A stretch of 64,000 nt of DNA from Paraburkholderia sediminicola (GCF_902859805.1 NZ_CADIKC010000001.1:1426001-1490000), one strand, 5' to 3'. Numbered from the stretch's first letter, positions 18,860 to 27,036 are shown. The notes: generated from the letters alone by a model not told the origin. Numbers and translations are program-made.

Positions 18860-19636
18860 TCAATTCATCACGAAGCCGCCGTTGACCGGCAGCAATTGGC
18901 CAGTCACGAAGCGCGCGGCATCGGACAACAGGAACAGCACGGGCCCGGTAACGTCGTCGGGCACTTGTGCGCGCGTGAGCGCGCGGCCTTGCAGGTAATA
19001 CTGATGACGCTCGGCGGGCACGTAAGCGGTGGCCTCGACTTCGGTGAGACCTGGCGCGATGGCGTTGACCGTCACTTGATGTGCACCGAACTCACGCGCC
19101 AGCGAGCGGGTCATCGAAATCACCGCGCCCTTGCTGGCCACATACGCGAGCAGCTTCGGCGCGCCCCACATCGCGGTATCCGACGCGATGTTGACGATGC
19201 TGCCGCGGCCCGAGTCGCGCAGATACGGCAGCGCGGCGGTGCTCATCAGCCACGTGCCGCGCACGTTGACGTTCATCACGGCGTCCCACGTCTCGACCGA
19301 CAACTCGTCGGCGAACTTGCCGCCTGAGTTTGTGATCGCCGCGTTGTTGATCAACGCGTCGAGGCCACCGAGTTGCGTTACGGCCTGATCGGCGAATTGC
19401 TTGATGCTGACGGGGTCGGCGAGATCGAGCGGCAGATACGTCACTGCGTGGCCTTGCTCTACAAGGGACGCCGCGAGCGCCCGGCCTTCGTCATGCAGCA
19501 CATCACCGAACACGACTTGCGCACCGGCTTGCACCAGCGAGCGGACGAACGCCGCGCCGAGGCCGCGCGCGCCGCCCGTCACGAGGACGCGCCTGCCCTG
19601 GAGTGCAGCCAATGCCGGAGACGCTTCGTTATGCAT
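18860..19636 (-). CDS. Short-chain dehydrogenase/reductase (probable diol dehydrogenase)
   Basis: A 258-residue classical SDR with the cofactor motif TGGARGLG, the NNAA structural motif, the catalytic Ser in NIASDTAMWG and the YVASK active-site pair. The C terminus ends in the common VNGGFVMN. Its ATG overlaps the Rieske alpha-subunit stop by 8 bases (ATGCATAA), so it is translationally coupled to the oxygenase. That suggests it rearomatises the cis-diol or dehydrogenates the first hydroxylated product. Confidence 0.85.
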   Translation of the reverse strand: MHNEASPALAALQGRRVLVTGGARGLGAAFVRSLVQAGAQVVFGDVLHDEGRALAASLVEQGHAVTYLPLDLADPVSIKQFADQAVTQLGGLDALINNAAITNSGGKFADELSVETWDAVMNVNVRGTWLMSTAALPYLRDSGRGSIVNIASDTAMWGAPKLLAYVASKGAVISMTRSLAREFGAHQVTVNAIAPGLTEVEATAYVPAERHQYYLQGRALTRAQVPDDVTGPVLFLLSDAARFVTGQLLPVNGGFVMN

Positions 19637-20726
19637 GGCTGTGGCCTGCCGCTTCGGTTTGCGCAGTGCCGGCCTGAGCGGCTTGAGCGTGATAGGCATC
19701 CAGCTCAGCAAAATGCTGCTGCGCGCGCTGACGGAACATGCGGCGCACACGCGTCATGCCGACGTCGTGCTGATAGAGGAACTCGTGCTCGCGTGCATTC
19801 GGCGCCATGCTTTCGAGAACATAGCGGTCCTGTTCCAGCACGGCCCAGTGCAGACCTTCCAGACGGTTGCGATACATGAAGCGCCATGCGTCGCGCTGCC
19901 AGCCCGACACCTTGCGCGTACGCCAGAAGTAAACCTGGCAATTGTTTTCGTCGACCGGCGTAGCAAAGCCGATGATCCCGAAGTTGCCGCCCGGGCCGAA
20001 CTTCTTCTTGTACGGAATCGCGAGACGCATCCACAGCGCACCGGTTTCGCCCAGTTCGACCCAGTCGAAATTCACGTCGCGCTGGCCGACCTTTTCGAAC
20101 ATCAGGCCGGTTTCGGTCTTGCGCACGCGCATGTCGGCCTGCTTGTCGCCTTCGGCCATCGAGTGCGAGGTCGCATGCAGATACGCGCCGTGCATCGGGT
20201 CCATCACGTTGTCGATCGCGTACTGGTAATTGCACTTCCAGTTCGACATGCACAGGAAGTTCGCGTACTCGTCGCCCACCAGCTCTTCCGGCAGCACGAG
20301 CGGCGTGGGTTCTTTATGAGCGTCGTCGCCGAACCACAGGAAGATCGCGCCGGCATGCTCTTCAACCGGATACGACTTCACGCACTTCTGGCCTTCCAGC
20401 GGGCAGGCCGACACCGCCGGCACCTTGACGACCGTGCCGCCGCCGTCGATTTCAATGCCGTGATACCAGCACGCGACGCTGCCGCCGAGGTTCCAGCCGA
20501 GCGACAGACGCGCGCCACGGTGCGGGCAGCGGTCTTCGAGCGCGCGGACCTGGCCTTCCTTGTCGCGCCACAGCACGATCTGATCGCCGAGGCGCGTCAC
20601 GCCGACCGGCGCGTCGCCAACTTGCCAGCTCGGTGCAACGGGATACCAGTAATTGCGCAGACCTTTGTTCAGATACGACTGAATCGGATCGGCCGCGCTT
20701 TGAGTCGTTGTATTGGGGGACGTCAT
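19629..20726 (-). CDS. Rieske non-haem iron oxygenase, alpha subunit
   Basis: A 365-residue terminal oxygenase. The Rieske [2Fe-2S] ligands are in CPHRGARLS and, about 17 residues later, CWYHG. The mononuclear iron site reads NVMDPMHGAYLH, giving the Asp and two His of the facial triad. No beta-subunit gene is present, which fits the alpha-only class of carbazole, oxoquinoline and phenoxybenzoate oxygenases. ATG 20726 follows a GGAG site. It takes electrons from the adjacent ferredoxin and the reductase at 9424-10689. The substrate cannot be read from sequence. Confidence 0.88.
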   Translation of the reverse strand: MTSPNTTTQSAADPIQSYLNKGLRNYWYPVAPSWQVGDAPVGVTRLGDQIVLWRDKEGQVRALEDRCPHRGARLSLGWNLGGSVACWYHGIEIDGGGTVVKVPAVSACPLEGQKCVKSYPVEEHAGAIFLWFGDDAHKEPTPLVLPEELVGDEYANFLCMSNWKCNYQYAIDNVMDPMHGAYLHATSHSMAEGDKQADMRVRKTETGLMFEKVGQRDVNFDWVELGETGALWMRLAIPYKKKFGPGGNFGIIGFATPVDENNCQVYFWRTRKVSGWQRDAWRFMYRNRLEGLHWAVLEQDRYVLESMAPNAREHEFLYQHDVGMTRVRRMFRQRAQQHFAELDAYHAQAAQAGTAQTEAAGHSHA

Positions 20727-20775
20727 GAAGAGACTCCGGATGCGAAAGCGAAGAGACGTGTGCGGAAGAGCGCGC

Positions 20776-21087
20776 TTATTCAGCGAGCAGGCGGAATTCG
20801 GCGGCAAGGCGATCGGCATCCCACGTGTTGCCTTCCGGGGTGCGGAAACCCACGCGGTTCAAACCGTCGACGACTTCCTGCAACTCATTCGCGCCGGCTT
20901 CGAAAACTTTCTCGAGCGCATCGCCGAAGTCGTTTTCGTACTGGGTCGGCTCAGCCTTGCGCGTTTGCCAGATGAAGTTTTCGGTCTCACCCGGCTTTTC
21001 GATCACGCCCTTGCCGGCAACGTTGGTCGGCTGCGGCGCGAGCCACGGCTTCAGGAAGGGATTGAAGTTCACGATGTGTTCTGACAT
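20776..21087 (-). CDS. Small conserved protein between Rieske ferredoxin and oxygenase
   Basis: A 103-residue protein of unknown function. It begins with a proline-rich FNPFLKPWLAP segment, then a charged helical part (QYENDFGDALEKVFEAGANELQ) and a C-terminal VGFRTPEGNTWDADRLAAEFRLLAE stretch. That end resembles the recombinase-like helix-turn-helix annotation sometimes given to such proteins. It starts 1 base after the ferredoxin stop and ends 49 bases before the oxygenase, so it is made with both. It could aid assembly, electron transfer or regulation of the oxygenase. Confidence 0.7.
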   Translation of the reverse strand: MSEHIVNFNPFLKPWLAPQPTNVAGKGVIEKPGETENFIWQTRKAEPTQYENDFGDALEKVFEAGANELQEVVDGLNRVGFRTPEGNTWDADRLAAEFRLLAE

Positions 21088-21088
21088 G

Positions 21089-21403
21089 TCATTCCACCTT
21101 GATCTGGATTTCTTCGCCGGCGAGACGTACCGAGTACATCTTCAGGTCGCGGCCACCCGGCTCTTTCAGGCATTTGCCGGTCGGGATGTGGAACACGGCT
21201 TCGTGCAGCGGGCATTCGACGGTGTCGCCGTCGACAAAGCCCTGCGTCAGCAGCGCGTACGCATGGGGGCAGACGTTTTCCAGCGCGTACAGCGCATCGC
21301 CCACCTTGTAGATGCCGATTTCGGTGCCGTCGAGTTTGAACTCGAGCGGCGCGTCTTCGGACAGGTCGCCGGCATGGCCGGCGCAGCGCCATTGTTCAGT
21401 CAT
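21089..21403 (-). CDS. Rieske-type [2Fe-2S] ferredoxin
   Basis: A 104-residue soluble ferredoxin with the Rieske ligands in CPHAY and, about 20 residues later, CPLHEAVF. A glycine-rich ending matches dioxygenase ferredoxins such as BphA3. It is the first gene of the operon and carries a strong AGGAG ribosome site. It would shuttle electrons one at a time from the FAD reductase to the alpha subunit. The first ligand motif (CPHAYALLTQG) lacks the common CTHG wording but has the right Cys/His pair. Confidence 0.88.
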   Translation of the reverse strand: MTEQWRCAGHAGDLSEDAPLEFKLDGTEIGIYKVGDALYALENVCPHAYALLTQGFVDGDTVECPLHEAVFHIPTGKCLKEPGGRDLKMYSVRLAGEEIQIKVE

Positions 21404-21426
21404 TTCTCGCCTTCTCCTGAAGCTCT

Positions 21427-21446
21427 ATGTTCCATATAAGGAACAT
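21427..21446. promoter_or_regulatory. Perfect palindrome, candidate IclR operator
   Basis: ATGTTCC and GGAACAT are perfect 7-base arms around a 6-base A/T centre. The site lies 24 bases upstream of the ferredoxin start and just downstream of the predicted -10 box, a position suited to blocking transcription. A lone GGAACAT half-site recurs at 21726-21732 before the porin gene. With two IclR genes in the cluster, one or both are the likely ligands. Confidence 0.6.
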
Positions 21447-21463
21447 CAGTTCGTGTATGGATA

Positions 21464-21469
21464 ATTATA
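21464..21469 (-). promoter_or_regulatory. Consensus -10 box of the catabolic operon
   Basis: The minus strand reads TATAAT here, a perfect sigma-70 -10 box. It places the start of transcription near 21457 and the palindrome at about +11 to +30. At 17 bases upstream the -35 region is only TTTTCT, so the promoter may need help from an activator or be naturally weak. Confidence 0.5.
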
Positions 21470-21843
21470 GGAGTGGCTTTGGCTCGAGAAAATAAAAATC
21501 TGGGCTGGTAGGGGAAAACACCGACTGTGGCGTTGGCAAGACAGCTTTGCGTGAACTGGCGTGAGCGGCGGCTTCCGCTTGAAAGCCTTTCTGGGCTTGG
21601 GTTTCCCCATAATTTTCAGACAAATGCCGAAGCCCTCATGCGGGTTTGTACGGGGTCCGAAAATTTATTTTGACCACTTCCAGACTCACTATACTTTTCC
21701 ATAGGCGATACAGACGCCCATAGGTGGAACATAAAGCGGAGCAGTTTTGGCGCATAAACCCGAAGCTGCATTCAACCCAAAGCAAGGATCAGGGACGACG
21801 AAATCGGCGCGAGCTATCCGTCGTGTGATCAGGAGAACCAACG

Positions 21844-22920
21844 GTGAAGCACATCATTGCGGCGGCCGGCTTGACGGCAATCTGCGCAACGACCGGCGCC
21901 TGGGCGCAAAGCAGCGTGACGCTATACGGCAGCCTGGATGCCGGTATTGCGTACATCAGCAATGCGGGTGGCCATTCGAAGTGGATCGAAGAGCAGGGCA
22001 ACATGCAGCCGGACCGCTGGGGCCTGAAGGGCGTCGAGGATCTGGGCGGTGGCCTTAAGACGGTTTTCCAGCTGGAAAACGGCTTCTATACGAACACGGG
22101 GGCATTCGCCAAAGCCGGCACGCTGTTCAATCGCCAGGCTTTTGTCGGTTTGAGTTCGGACCAGTTCGGCACGGTGACGCTCGGCCATCAGACGCCGTTC
22201 AGCTTCGACGTGCTGGACCCGTTTAGCACGGCCTATCTGGCCGCGAGCTGGTATGCGTTCCACCCGGGTAACATCGACGAACTCGCCGACACAGGCGTGG
22301 TGCCGTTCGACAACTCAGTAAAGTTCCGCTCGGCGAGTTACGCCGGCTTCTCGGTCGGCGCGATGATGGGCCTCGGCAATACGACCAACTTCTCCACCGG
22401 CAAGACGCTGAGCTTTGCGCTTAGCTATGCGAACGGTCCATTCAAGGCCGGCGCGACCTATGCGAACGAGCACGACCGTACGCCGTCAATCGTGACGACG
22501 GGCATCACCAGCTTCCAGGGTGTCGCGGCGGCGAACTACACCGCAGCCAAGGTCGAGAACATGGGTGCAGGCGCGTCATATCAATTCGGCAAGCTGCTGG
22601 TGCACGGTTTGTACACGCGTGTGAAGCTGGAATCGTCCGGCCATTCGGACACGTATCAAAGCTACGACGCGGGCGCGAATTATCAGTTCACGCCGTTCAA
22701 CAGCGTTGCAGGCGGCGCCGCGACCACGACGATGGCCGGCCATCGCTGGACGCAGTTCGAGATCGGCGACATCTACGCGCTTTCAAAATCGACGCAGTTG
22801 TATGTGAATGCGCTATATGAGCGCGCGGGCTCGAATACGGATGCCGCGTTCTTTACCGCGGGGGTGTCGAGTGGCCGGAGTCAGACGATTCTCCTGACAG
22901 GTATCCACCACTCCTTCTGA
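21844..22920 (+). CDS. OmpC/Gram-negative porin
   Basis: A 358-residue outer-membrane porin of the betaproteobacterial 16-strand type. A signal peptide ending in TTGAWAQ is followed by the mature start SSVTLYGSLDAGI, typical of Burkholderia porins, and the protein ends in HHSF with the terminal Phe needed for BAM recognition. The start codon is GTG, with an AGGAG site 8 bases before it. It is divergent from the catabolic operon and convergent with the second IclR gene. It probably admits the pathway substrate. Confidence 0.88.
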   Translation: MKHIIAAAGLTAICATTGAWAQSSVTLYGSLDAGIAYISNAGGHSKWIEEQGNMQPDRWGLKGVEDLGGGLKTVFQLENGFYTNTGAFAKAGTLFNRQAFVGLSSDQFGTVTLGHQTPFSFDVLDPFSTAYLAASWYAFHPGNIDELADTGVVPFDNSVKFRSASYAGFSVGAMMGLGNTTNFSTGKTLSFALSYANGPFKAGATYANEHDRTPSIVTTGITSFQGVAAANYTAAKVENMGAGASYQFGKLLVHGLYTRVKLESSGHSDTYQSYDAGANYQFTPFNSVAGGAATTTMAGHRWTQFEIGDIYALSKSTQLYVNALYERAGSNTDAAFFTAGVSSGRSQTILLTGIHHSF

Positions 22921-22922
22921 GA

Positions 22923-23894
22923 TCAGTTCGCCGCAACCGGTCTGCGACGCGCTTGAGCCGCGGTCGGATCATCCGGCCGCGGACGATAGCTAAGCCGCTC
23001 GGACAATTCGAGCGCCGCCTGGCAAACCGCGATGATGAGCGGCTCGCGCTCTTCCGCTTCGCCGATATCGGAACGGGGAATGGTGACCGTCAACGCGGCC
23101 GTGATCTTGCCGCTTTGGTCGCGCACCGGCGCGCTCACCACTGAAATGCCACGTTCAAAAGACGCTTCGCTTAACGCGTAGCCGAGCGCCGCGCTTTCGC
23201 GCACTCGTCCGTACAGTTCTTCGACGGTCGCCGGCGTGCGCTCGGTGAAACGTTCGAGTTGCGGCTCGGGATACAGCTGACGCAATTCTTCGAAACTCAA
23301 ATCGCCCATCAGCACCTGACCATGCACCGTGGCATGCGCGGGCAAGCGCGTGCCGACATGCACCTTCACCGAACTGAACATTGGTTCATGGGTTTGCGCT
23401 TTGGCGACGAACACCACATCACGCTGGTCGCGGATCAGCAGATGCGTGCTGAGGCCGGTTGCGTCGCGCAAACGTTCGAGAATCGGCGTGCCGACGTCGG
23501 TTAGTTCGAGCGAGCTCAGATATTCGAAACCGAGCCGCAGCACCGCGACGCTCAAACGGAAATAGCGGTCGCCGTTCACACGCTCGAGAAAGCCTAAAGC
23601 TTCGAGCGTTTGCAGCAGACGAAACGTGGTGGTGCGCGGAATGCCGATGCGCTTCGACAATTCGGGCGCGCCCAGTATCGGCTCGCGCGCGCTGAATTCC
23701 GCGAGGATGCGCAGGCCGCGCTCCAACCCCGGCACGAGATAAGTCGATCCGCCGGTGCTCTCTTCATCGGTGGAATCGGGGGAATCGGCGCCGTCCGCCT
23801 GGGACAAGACCGCCTCGTCTCGCGGAGTTGAAACCGTCGCGCCGCGTGGCCTCGCGTGCTTGCGTCCCGCTCCTGTCTGCTCTTCTTTTGCCAT
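22923..23894 (-). CDS. Second IclR-family regulator
   Basis: A 323-residue regulator with a basic and acidic N-terminal extension, a winged helix (LGAPELSKRIGIPRTTTFRLLQTL) and an IclR effector domain containing ERGISVVSAPVRD. It matches the operon-encoded IclR residue for residue over long stretches, such as VAVLRLGFEYLSSLELTD, so the two are paralogues. It lies 2 bases from the porin stop, convergent with it. It may control the porin and operon or antagonise the other regulator at the shared operator. Confidence 0.88.
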   Translation of the reverse strand: MAKEEQTGAGRKHARPRGATVSTPRDEAVLSQADGADSPDSTDEESTGGSTYLVPGLERGLRILAEFSAREPILGAPELSKRIGIPRTTTFRLLQTLEALGFLERVNGDRYFRLSVAVLRLGFEYLSSLELTDVGTPILERLRDATGLSTHLLIRDQRDVVFVAKAQTHEPMFSSVKVHVGTRLPAHATVHGQVLMGDLSFEELRQLYPEPQLERFTERTPATVEELYGRVRESAALGYALSEASFERGISVVSAPVRDQSGKITAALTVTIPRSDIGEAEEREPLIIAVCQAALELSERLSYRPRPDDPTAAQARRRPVAAN

Positions 23895-24069
23895 CTTGGC
23901 TGCCGTCTTTGCCGTTGTCTCTGCTGTTCATCGGATACAGATCAACATGATAGCGCGAAGCATAAGGCGGTCATTTCCGTTTCGCGCGGTGCTATGCTTT
24001 GATGCGGTCCATCGCGCGAGGTCTCACTGCCGCGCTTTGGCTCGCGCCAGGCGTCCGGAGGCCACGCTC

Positions 24070-24357
24070 ATGTCCGATTCCGTACAGATCCAGGTTGCCG
24101 ACTCACATCTTTATCCGGGCTGCGCAGTGCAGATCGCGCACCTGCCCGAACCGGCCCGCGCGGCGACTGCGATAGTCGAATTCGCGGACGGTTCCGGCGC
24201 GCACGCCACCTGCCATCGGCGAACATTCGACGAACTCGAATTGACCGTTGACCGCTACGCTACTCAGCGGCGTCATCCCGTGGACGCCCGGCATTGGCTT
24301 CTGTTCGCCGTCGACTCCACGCACAACAGTTGGCGCGTGAAGCGACGATTGCCGTAA
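24070..24357 (+). CDS. Hypothetical 95-residue protein
   Basis: A small acidic-to-basic protein of unknown function, with no signal peptide or membrane segment. It contains GCAVQIAHL, ATCHRRTFDELELTV and a C-terminal WLLFAVDSTHNSWRVKRRLP. The ATG at 24070 follows a GGAGG site, which supports real translation. It converges with the DUF4410 gene across 3 bases and is unrelated in sequence to its neighbours. Confidence 0.6.
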   Translation: MSDSVQIQVADSHLYPGCAVQIAHLPEPARAATAIVEFADGSGAHATCHRRTFDELELTVDRYATQRRHPVDARHWLLFAVDSTHNSWRVKRRLP

Positions 24358-24360
24358 CCG

Positions 24361-25035
24361 TCACTGCGCCACCCCGTGAAGCTTGGCAATCACCGCATCT
24401 GAGATCTGCTGCGCGGTCTTCTCGATGGTCTTCTTCTCGTCACCGCTCGCCATCACGAACTTGGCCGCGATCACGTACGGATTGAGTTTGATCGCCGCGC
24501 CTGGCTTTCCCTTGCTGTCGGCTTCTTCGACGGCTTCATAGAGCGGCGGCAAATCAGCCGTCGCCAGGCTGTCGCACGATACGGCCACTTGAATATTGTT
24601 CTGACCTGCACCAAAACCGACCATTGCGCGTCTTAGACGATTGCCGTCGTCGACGTTCAGAAACACGCCGCGCACCTGCCAGCCCGTTGCGGGTAATGGC
24701 TGACCGGGAGCAATACGGCGCGCGTCGACACCGCCTTTTTTCAGGTCCGCAGTCAGCGCATCCCCCATCTCGTTCACGATGTCCCTGGCGTGGTCCTGAG
24801 GATTCTTGTCCTTGCCCATTGGCCCCGGACCGCTCGGCAGCAGACCGCGCAGGCGGCGCACACGTTGTCCCGGACCGCTGTCAGGCGTCACGTTGGCCAC
24901 GTCGAGGTCGAAATCGGACACGTAAACGATCGGCACGGGCGCGGCGAACGGCGTACTGTCCGCGGCTGCGCTGAGCGTCGATATCGCGCCGAGGCATCCC
25001 GCCACCACCGTGAGTTGCAGCAATCGACGCAGCAT
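24361..25035 (-). CDS. DUF4410-family secreted protein
   Basis: A 224-residue protein with an N-terminal hydrophobic signal segment (LLQLTVVAGCLGAISTLSAAA), where GCLGA could be either a cleavage region or a lipid-attachment site. The mature part has VYVSDFDLD, the GWQVRGVFLNVDDGNRLRRAMVGFGAG motif typical of DUF4410, and a C-terminal helix. Members are periplasmic or outer-membrane-associated and uncharacterised. ATG 25035 is preferred over a TTG five codons upstream. Confidence 0.75.
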   Translation of the reverse strand: MLRRLLQLTVVAGCLGAISTLSAAADSTPFAAPVPIVYVSDFDLDVANVTPDSGPGQRVRRLRGLLPSGPGPMGKDKNPQDHARDIVNEMGDALTADLKKGGVDARRIAPGQPLPATGWQVRGVFLNVDDGNRLRRAMVGFGAGQNNIQVAVSCDSLATADLPPLYEAVEEADSKGKPGAAIKLNPYVIAAKFVMASGDEKKTIEKTAQQISDAVIAKLHGVAQ

Positions 25036-25197
25036 GGCTTGCCCCCACAAAACGTGTTTCAGACGCGGCTATCGTACAGCCGTGCGCGCTCGGCATAAGT
25101 TTTTTTCGTGCCCGATCGTCGTACCTTTTCGCCTTGCATAACACGCGTTGCGACATAGACTGATAAAGCATTACTTCGCAATTTGTACGGAACTGCC

Positions 25198-25557
25198 ATG
25201 CGCCTGACCATCCTCATCAACGGTTCCGATCCCACCGTCAGCCACGACTACGCTGTGTTATGGCTCGACACCGACGAACATCGGTGGTCGAGGGAAGCGC
25301 ATCAAGGGATCGATCTGCCCCCGTGGGGCGAGTTACACGACGACAATGGCGTGACCACCCTCTGTGCGCCGAGCACGGATGCGCCGCTGTGCACGCTGCG
25401 CGGGTTGCACGTGGATCGCAAACAACGCGTGAGTGCTGCACAAGGTGCCGCTGCGTGGACAGCGTTGCCGACACGCTCGCCGGCCAGCGGTTTCTGGCGC
25501 TTGCAAGCTGTCGATCGGCAGAACGTGCACGCCGAACACAGTGTTTTCGGCAATTAG
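25198..25557 (+). CDS. Hypothetical 119-residue protein
   Basis: A soluble protein of unknown function that begins MRLTILINGSDPT and has a YAVLWLDTDEHRW segment, two cysteines (TTLCAPSTDAPLCTL) and a C-terminal WRLQAVDRQNVHAEHS region. No family is recognised. The ATG at 25198 lies within an A/T-rich leader containing likely promoter sequence. The neighbours are a divergent DUF4410 gene and, 378 bases away, the nuclease. Confidence 0.55.
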   Translation: MRLTILINGSDPTVSHDYAVLWLDTDEHRWSREAHQGIDLPPWGELHDDNGVTTLCAPSTDAPLCTLRGLHVDRKQRVSAAQGAAAWTALPTRSPASGFWRLQAVDRQNVHAEHSVFGN

Positions 25558-25734
25558 GTTTCGGCGCTTTTTTTCGTCGGTCGAATTTTCCACCTATCCA
25601 GACCGCGCCACCTGCGCGCGGATGGATGGGTGCATTCGTGTACGCGCCTGACCATCGGCCCATTTCCGAACTCCGCAAGCCGCGCTTAAGTCCGTCTTAA
25701 GTTTGCGTGCGTAGAGTCAGAATTCCACGCATTA

Positions 25735-25763
25735 GGGTCGCTGCAAAGCGGCCCGTTTTTTTT
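25735..25763 (+). terminator. Intrinsic terminator
   Basis: GGGTCGCT pairs with AGCGGCCC around a GCAA loop (25735-25754, with one G-T pair), then a G and eight Ts. It is the only clear element in the 378-base gap 25558-25935. The rest of that gap is pyrimidine-rich leader sequence before the nuclease gene. Confidence 0.8.
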
Positions 25764-25935
25764 GGTGCAGCGGTTTTTGCCGTGCCCGTTCCGCTTCTTC
25801 CGCGTGCTGCGATTTTCGTCGTCGCGGGCACTGCGCAAAACCACTTCTCTCCCTCGCTTTCTTCCGCATTCCCCGTCGCTCGACACTGGTTCGCGACGCT
25901 ATACTTGCGCCCCCGATCCTTCAACTGACCCACAC

Positions 25936-26685
25936 ATGAAGAAGTGGTATGCCTGTCTGCTGTTCGCCGTTGCCGCTCACGCGAGTGCGGCGCCTTCCTG
26001 CACCCAGTTCACCCCGAATGCGCAGTGGCCTGTTCTGACTAATCAGAAGATGACGCCGAAAACGCGCATGCTGTGCTATAGCGATTTCGCGGTGCTGCAT
26101 TCGGGTATCACGCATGGTCCGCTATGGTCTGCAGAGCATCTGACGCGCGACCATATCGAAGCGGCTAAAGACATGGTGCGCACCAACAAGTTCTTCGAAG
26201 ACGCGCGTTTGCCGGACGGTGAAGGCGCGACGCTCGCGGACTACAAACGCAGCGGTTTCGATCGCGGTCATATGAGCCCGGCAGGCAATCGCTGGAATCA
26301 GGAAGCGATGGCACAATCGTTTTCGCTGGCGAACGTCGTGCCGCAAAATCGCGAGAACAATCAGCGCCTGTGGGCGCGTATCGAAACGTCGGTGCGTAAA
26401 ATCGCAATGTCGTACAACGATACGTATGTCATCACCGGCCCGATTTTCAGCGGCCAGCAATTGCAGACCATCGGACCGACGCGGGTCTTCGTGCCAACAC
26501 AATTGTTCAAGGTGGTCTACGTGCCGTCCCGGCAGATGGCATTCGCGGTAGTCGTGGACAACGTCTCGACCAACCGCTACGACATCAGGACGATTCACGA
26601 ACTCGAGACAGCATCGGGCATCCGTTTTCCGGGCATTCCGGAGAACCTCAAAGATCAGCGACCGGGAGGACTAAAAGGTGTTTAA
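25936..26685 (+). CDS. Secreted DNA/RNA non-specific endonuclease (beta-beta-alpha-Me type)
   Basis: A 249-residue nuclease. A signal peptide (KKWYACLLFAVAAHASA) is followed by the mature domain with the active-site DRGHMSPAG motif, where His is the general base. Downstream NVVPQNRENNQRLWARIE contains the Mg-ligand Asn, as in the NucA/EndA family. It should act in the periplasm or outside the cell on DNA and RNA. ATG 25936 was chosen because it starts the signal peptide. The next small gene overlaps it by 8 bases, so the two are coupled. Confidence 0.88.
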   Translation: MKKWYACLLFAVAAHASAAPSCTQFTPNAQWPVLTNQKMTPKTRMLCYSDFAVLHSGITHGPLWSAEHLTRDHIEAAKDMVRTNKFFEDARLPDGEGATLADYKRSGFDRGHMSPAGNRWNQEAMAQSFSLANVVPQNRENNQRLWARIETSVRKIAMSYNDTYVITGPIFSGQQLQTIGPTRVFVPTQLFKVVYVPSRQMAFAVVVDNVSTNRYDIRTIHELETASGIRFPGIPENLKDQRPGGLKGV

Positions 26686-26938
26686 ACCCTATTCGAACGA
26701 TGACGACGTGCTCAACATCCAGGGCGATTCACTCACCGTCAGCAACGGCACCACGCGCGTAGTGCTGAACGGAACGCTGGAGTTGACACAAGATCAGCGC
26801 GGACTGAAGGCGGCGCTAGCGCTGAAGGAAGCGATCGATGCGGTAGTTGCCGCGCTGCAGGCGCAGCGCAATCTGCCGGCGCAGGTGAAGGACGAACCAG
26901 ATACGAAGCCGGGTGTCGCGCAGAATCCATTTCAATAG
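26678..26938 (+). CDS. Small protein translationally coupled to the nuclease
   Basis: An 86-residue protein of unknown function with a GTG start that overlaps the nuclease stop (GTGTTTAA) and a GGAGGA site 8 bases before it. It has no signal peptide. The sequence contains IQGDSLTVSNGTTRVVLNGTLELTQDQRG, then a helical ALKEAIDAVVAALQAQ part and a polar tail. Because it is made together with a nuclease it could be an inhibitor or modulator, but being cytoplasmic it would meet only unexported enzyme. Confidence 0.65.
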   Translation: MFKPYSNDDDVLNIQGDSLTVSNGTTRVVLNGTLELTQDQRGLKAALALKEAIDAVVAALQAQRNLPAQVKDEPDTKPGVAQNPFQ

Positions 26939-27002
26939 CGCATTCACGCATTCACGCAATCGCTCACGCGCGAAGGTATGGGACCTCCCCGCTGCCTTTG
27001 CG

Positions 27003-27036
27003 CCTGAGAAGTGAAACCGCTTCGGGCTGATTCAGG
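27003..27036 (+). other. Structured leader hairpin
   Basis: CCTGA and TCAGG enclose an inner stem GAAGTG/CGCTTC with an AAAC loop, about 140 bases before the Ala/Lys-rich secreted protein. The outer pairing is short and I could not match it to a known riboswitch. It may be an RNA element or chance pairing. No gene is seen between 26939 and 27173. Confidence 0.25.

Larger units (their letters stand above)
21404..21843. other. Divergent control region between catabolic operon and porin
   Basis: 440 bases without a gene. Besides the operator and -10 box described separately, the plus strand has TTTGAC (21669-21674) and TATACT (21690-21695) with a short 15-base spacing, a possible porin promoter. 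It also has CCATAGG twice (around 21699 and 21719) and a GGAACAT half-site at 21726-21732. The shared GGAAC element suggests joint control of uptake and catabolism. Confidence 0.5.
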
